From positions 1 to 6,908 of the forward strand of contig JAGLNB010000318.1 of the NCBI GenBank assembly GCA_023139715.1: a stretch of DNA of 6,908 nt. The letters run 5' to 3'. A program made the position numbers and the translations under genes. Each line of letters begins with the position of its first letter. Positions within the stretch are counted from its first letter, which is position 1. This document shows, piece by piece, positions 6,401 to 6,908 of this stretch. This stretch comes from Planctomycetota bacterium (lineage in GTDB: Bacteria > Planctomycetota > Phycisphaerae > Sedimentisphaerales > Anaerobacaceae). Below the pieces are notes generated by a model. It did no database searches. It was not told where the DNA came from and saw nothing but the letters and a program-made list of their open reading frames with translations.

Positions 6401-6908
6401 CAATCCCACCAAGGATACCTATCGCGGTAAATTCCGACTTTTGCAATTTGATTTGTTCTTTTGTGCTGATAGTAGGAGCTGCCTTCTGGTTTTCAATTCG
6501 GCTTTTAATTTCTGCTATCGCTTTTGCGAACGGATTACTTGCTTCATTTCCCTGCCAGTTCTTGCTTAACTCTTCCAGAGCGACAAGGGCTTTTATATCG
6601 CCAATTTTCGCAATGAAATTTGCCGCTGCTATCTTGCTCTCGTATTGTCCCTTACTGAGCATCGCTGTTAGGCCCTCAACATCAACAGAGTCGAACATTT
6701 GCTCAATTGTTTTTAGCTCAGCCTCAAGTTTTTCCGCAGCCGACTCTGGTTCAAAATCCAGATTCGATTTGGTATTTTTTGCTGTTTCAATAGAGTTTTT
6801 TATATTGGGCATATCCTGCTGCTGTTTAGCGATTTTCTCATATCCTTCTTTATCCGGGCTGGTAAAGACTCCAACTGCGATTAGGACAACAATAATAATC
6901 ATTGCGGC
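3411..6908 (-). CDS. Membrane-anchored protein of about eleven tandem carboxypeptidase-regulatory-like domains (start outside window)
   Basis: A likely exported, membrane-anchored repeat protein of unknown function. From the Met at 6902 it has 1163 residues, but the frame continues as Ala-Ala to the window edge. The hydrophobic IIIVVLIAVGVF (2-13) lacks a preceding basic stretch, so the true start is probably upstream. Residues about 20-140 are helical and charged; VEGLTAMLSKGQ to LEELS (75-113) resembles a HEAT repeat. From about 160 come roughly eleven beta-sandwich units of the CarboxypepD_reg/Cna-B style, starting near 160, 249, 341, 441, 531, 617, 713, 803, 896, 986 and 1077. Each has a GxV-like first strand, most have a D/NG-F/Y turn, and most end in a G-x-Y strand such as REGKYRIEI (206-214) or EPGTYTLTF (492-500). 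There is no catalytic motif, sortase signal or C-terminal anchor. Such domains usually act as binding modules or rigid stalks. It ends at TAA 3413-3411 and is followed by a strong terminator. Confidence 0.8.
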   Translation of the reverse strand, partial: AAMIIIVVLIAVGVFTSPDKEGYEKIAKQQQDMPNIKNSIETAKNTKSNLDFEPESAAEKLEAELKTIEQMFDSVDVEGLTAMLSKGQYESKIAAANFIAKIGDIKALVALEELSKNWQGNEASNPFAKAIAEIKSRIENQKAAPTISTKEQIKLQKSEFTAIGILGGIVTNAKTGEPISDVEISLQGPGYERTKTDANGTYHFDKIREGKYRIEIKSKECVGITNYQKLPIVSLYGDSKLVKHFELEPACMIDIEVVNEANEPIKNVTVVVSSMTEEYGSQIGQSQRTDKNGVTTLGGIEPAEIEYLITAKQNGHIDYAPAGLLVKLNDTNTVEFGKIVMKKGVAVKGYAEYLDGIPAGNLQISAKPDWWHCNYSAPSYEIDPNGYFTLSHIEAGRYSIGAHIPEGDGGGYRIQTALQTNLPLQNDELLMVTVPQKSPESLVAISGTITYTCTSEERLDGIHISAYSRTNGHHSTYFNRYDNDLSTFTIDKLEPGTYTLTFSGSNIENKTIENAKAPSNDIEVELSYQIKPELVGIVLNAGTDEPVKQFKARIKLQESRYWQNRMWREFLTSDGKFNIEAPRHGVYQVQVIAEGFAPGLSEEVNTEKIEPVVIELTAGGKIKGKVVNEAGELISGAKVIPFSKAGETSRGMTPMFISEEGAVKTVNGEFVLKHLPEGNETIKVVHPGYSAAIVNDIEVIEGKTTEGIKAILTKGGTVEGFVYDIEGKPQANVLLFFQEYNMYGGNQQAERLASVITDSNGFYKVKGLPEKMCYVRRSNQWSSLGVVRRTFFPTNNKTVKINLGGKPKISGQITIDSQPLSNTKVLMSDVHNPHFGGFMCYAMTEVDGEFIFRGPPSGTWAIYYEAPNKQNKLTKVATVDVDAKDIDLGTISPAPIEEKLLIELKTSDPNGPLDNLQIIIQKGKKITGQHVGIATPVEGKKGLYSVQNLLPGKYTATIYRMKHLVMIREMFEIKESGEKIVITLQLPKGSATLTGVIKSKSPVPLVMVSANEKIMVTLQPAEDGGYKIEHIPAGEYSIGRWSWSGKDVEVKLPIKITLAEGENKKFDIDASNWDVAQQSFLSIQVVSENGLLLTKAEAWLEGSIDDIEPMHKSNQGQMFVAEPGEYTLHTTCDGYEEDVRNVSLEPMDMKNPRQLPPMIIKLEKK

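Noticed and set aside
3574..6569. Several plus-strand frames of 81-98 residues opposite the beta-sandwich gene
   Set aside because: All lie opposite a continuous, domain-rich coding frame, and their translations are Ser/Pro/Phe-rich shadows without supporting start signals.

Overview
The window reads like ordinary bacterial chromosome. It holds the 3' end of gyrB on the plus strand, one complete plus-strand gene for an unusual membrane protein, and one very large minus-strand gene for a repetitive beta-sandwich protein that runs off the right edge. A Gram-negative bacterium is likely, because GyrB carries a long insert in its TOPRIM domain like that of E. coli GyrB. The giant protein of tandem carboxypeptidase-regulatory-like domains and the moderate base composition would fit a planctomycete, perhaps of the Phycisphaerae. 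That placement is an inference from protein style only; no rRNA or other taxonomic marker is present.

Layout. Positions 3-971 hold the gyrB C-terminal half. Positions 972-1346 are a gap with two hairpins and a short minus-strand reading frame that looks coding but lacks an ATG. One hairpin (990-1020) terminates best on the minus strand and the other (1034-1059) best on the plus strand. Positions 1347-3032 encode a 561-residue protein that joins an RDD-type membrane domain to a ChaN/TIKI/EreA-like domain with both GxxH motifs intact. Positions 3033-3410 are a gap with no gene; near its right end is a minus-strand terminator closely related to the 990-1020 hairpin. Positions 3411-6908 (minus) encode at least 1165 residues: a membrane anchor, a helical HEAT-like segment and about eleven tandem beta-sandwich domains.

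The genes do not form an operon. gyrB is housekeeping. The RDD-ChaN gene and the beta-sandwich gene converge and each stands alone as far as the window shows. No phage, transposon, CRISPR array, tRNA or rRNA was found. The points most worth a second look are the RDD-ChaN/TIKI fusion with its puzzling topology, and the pair of related terminator hairpins, one of which lies just downstream of the candidate small minus-strand gene.
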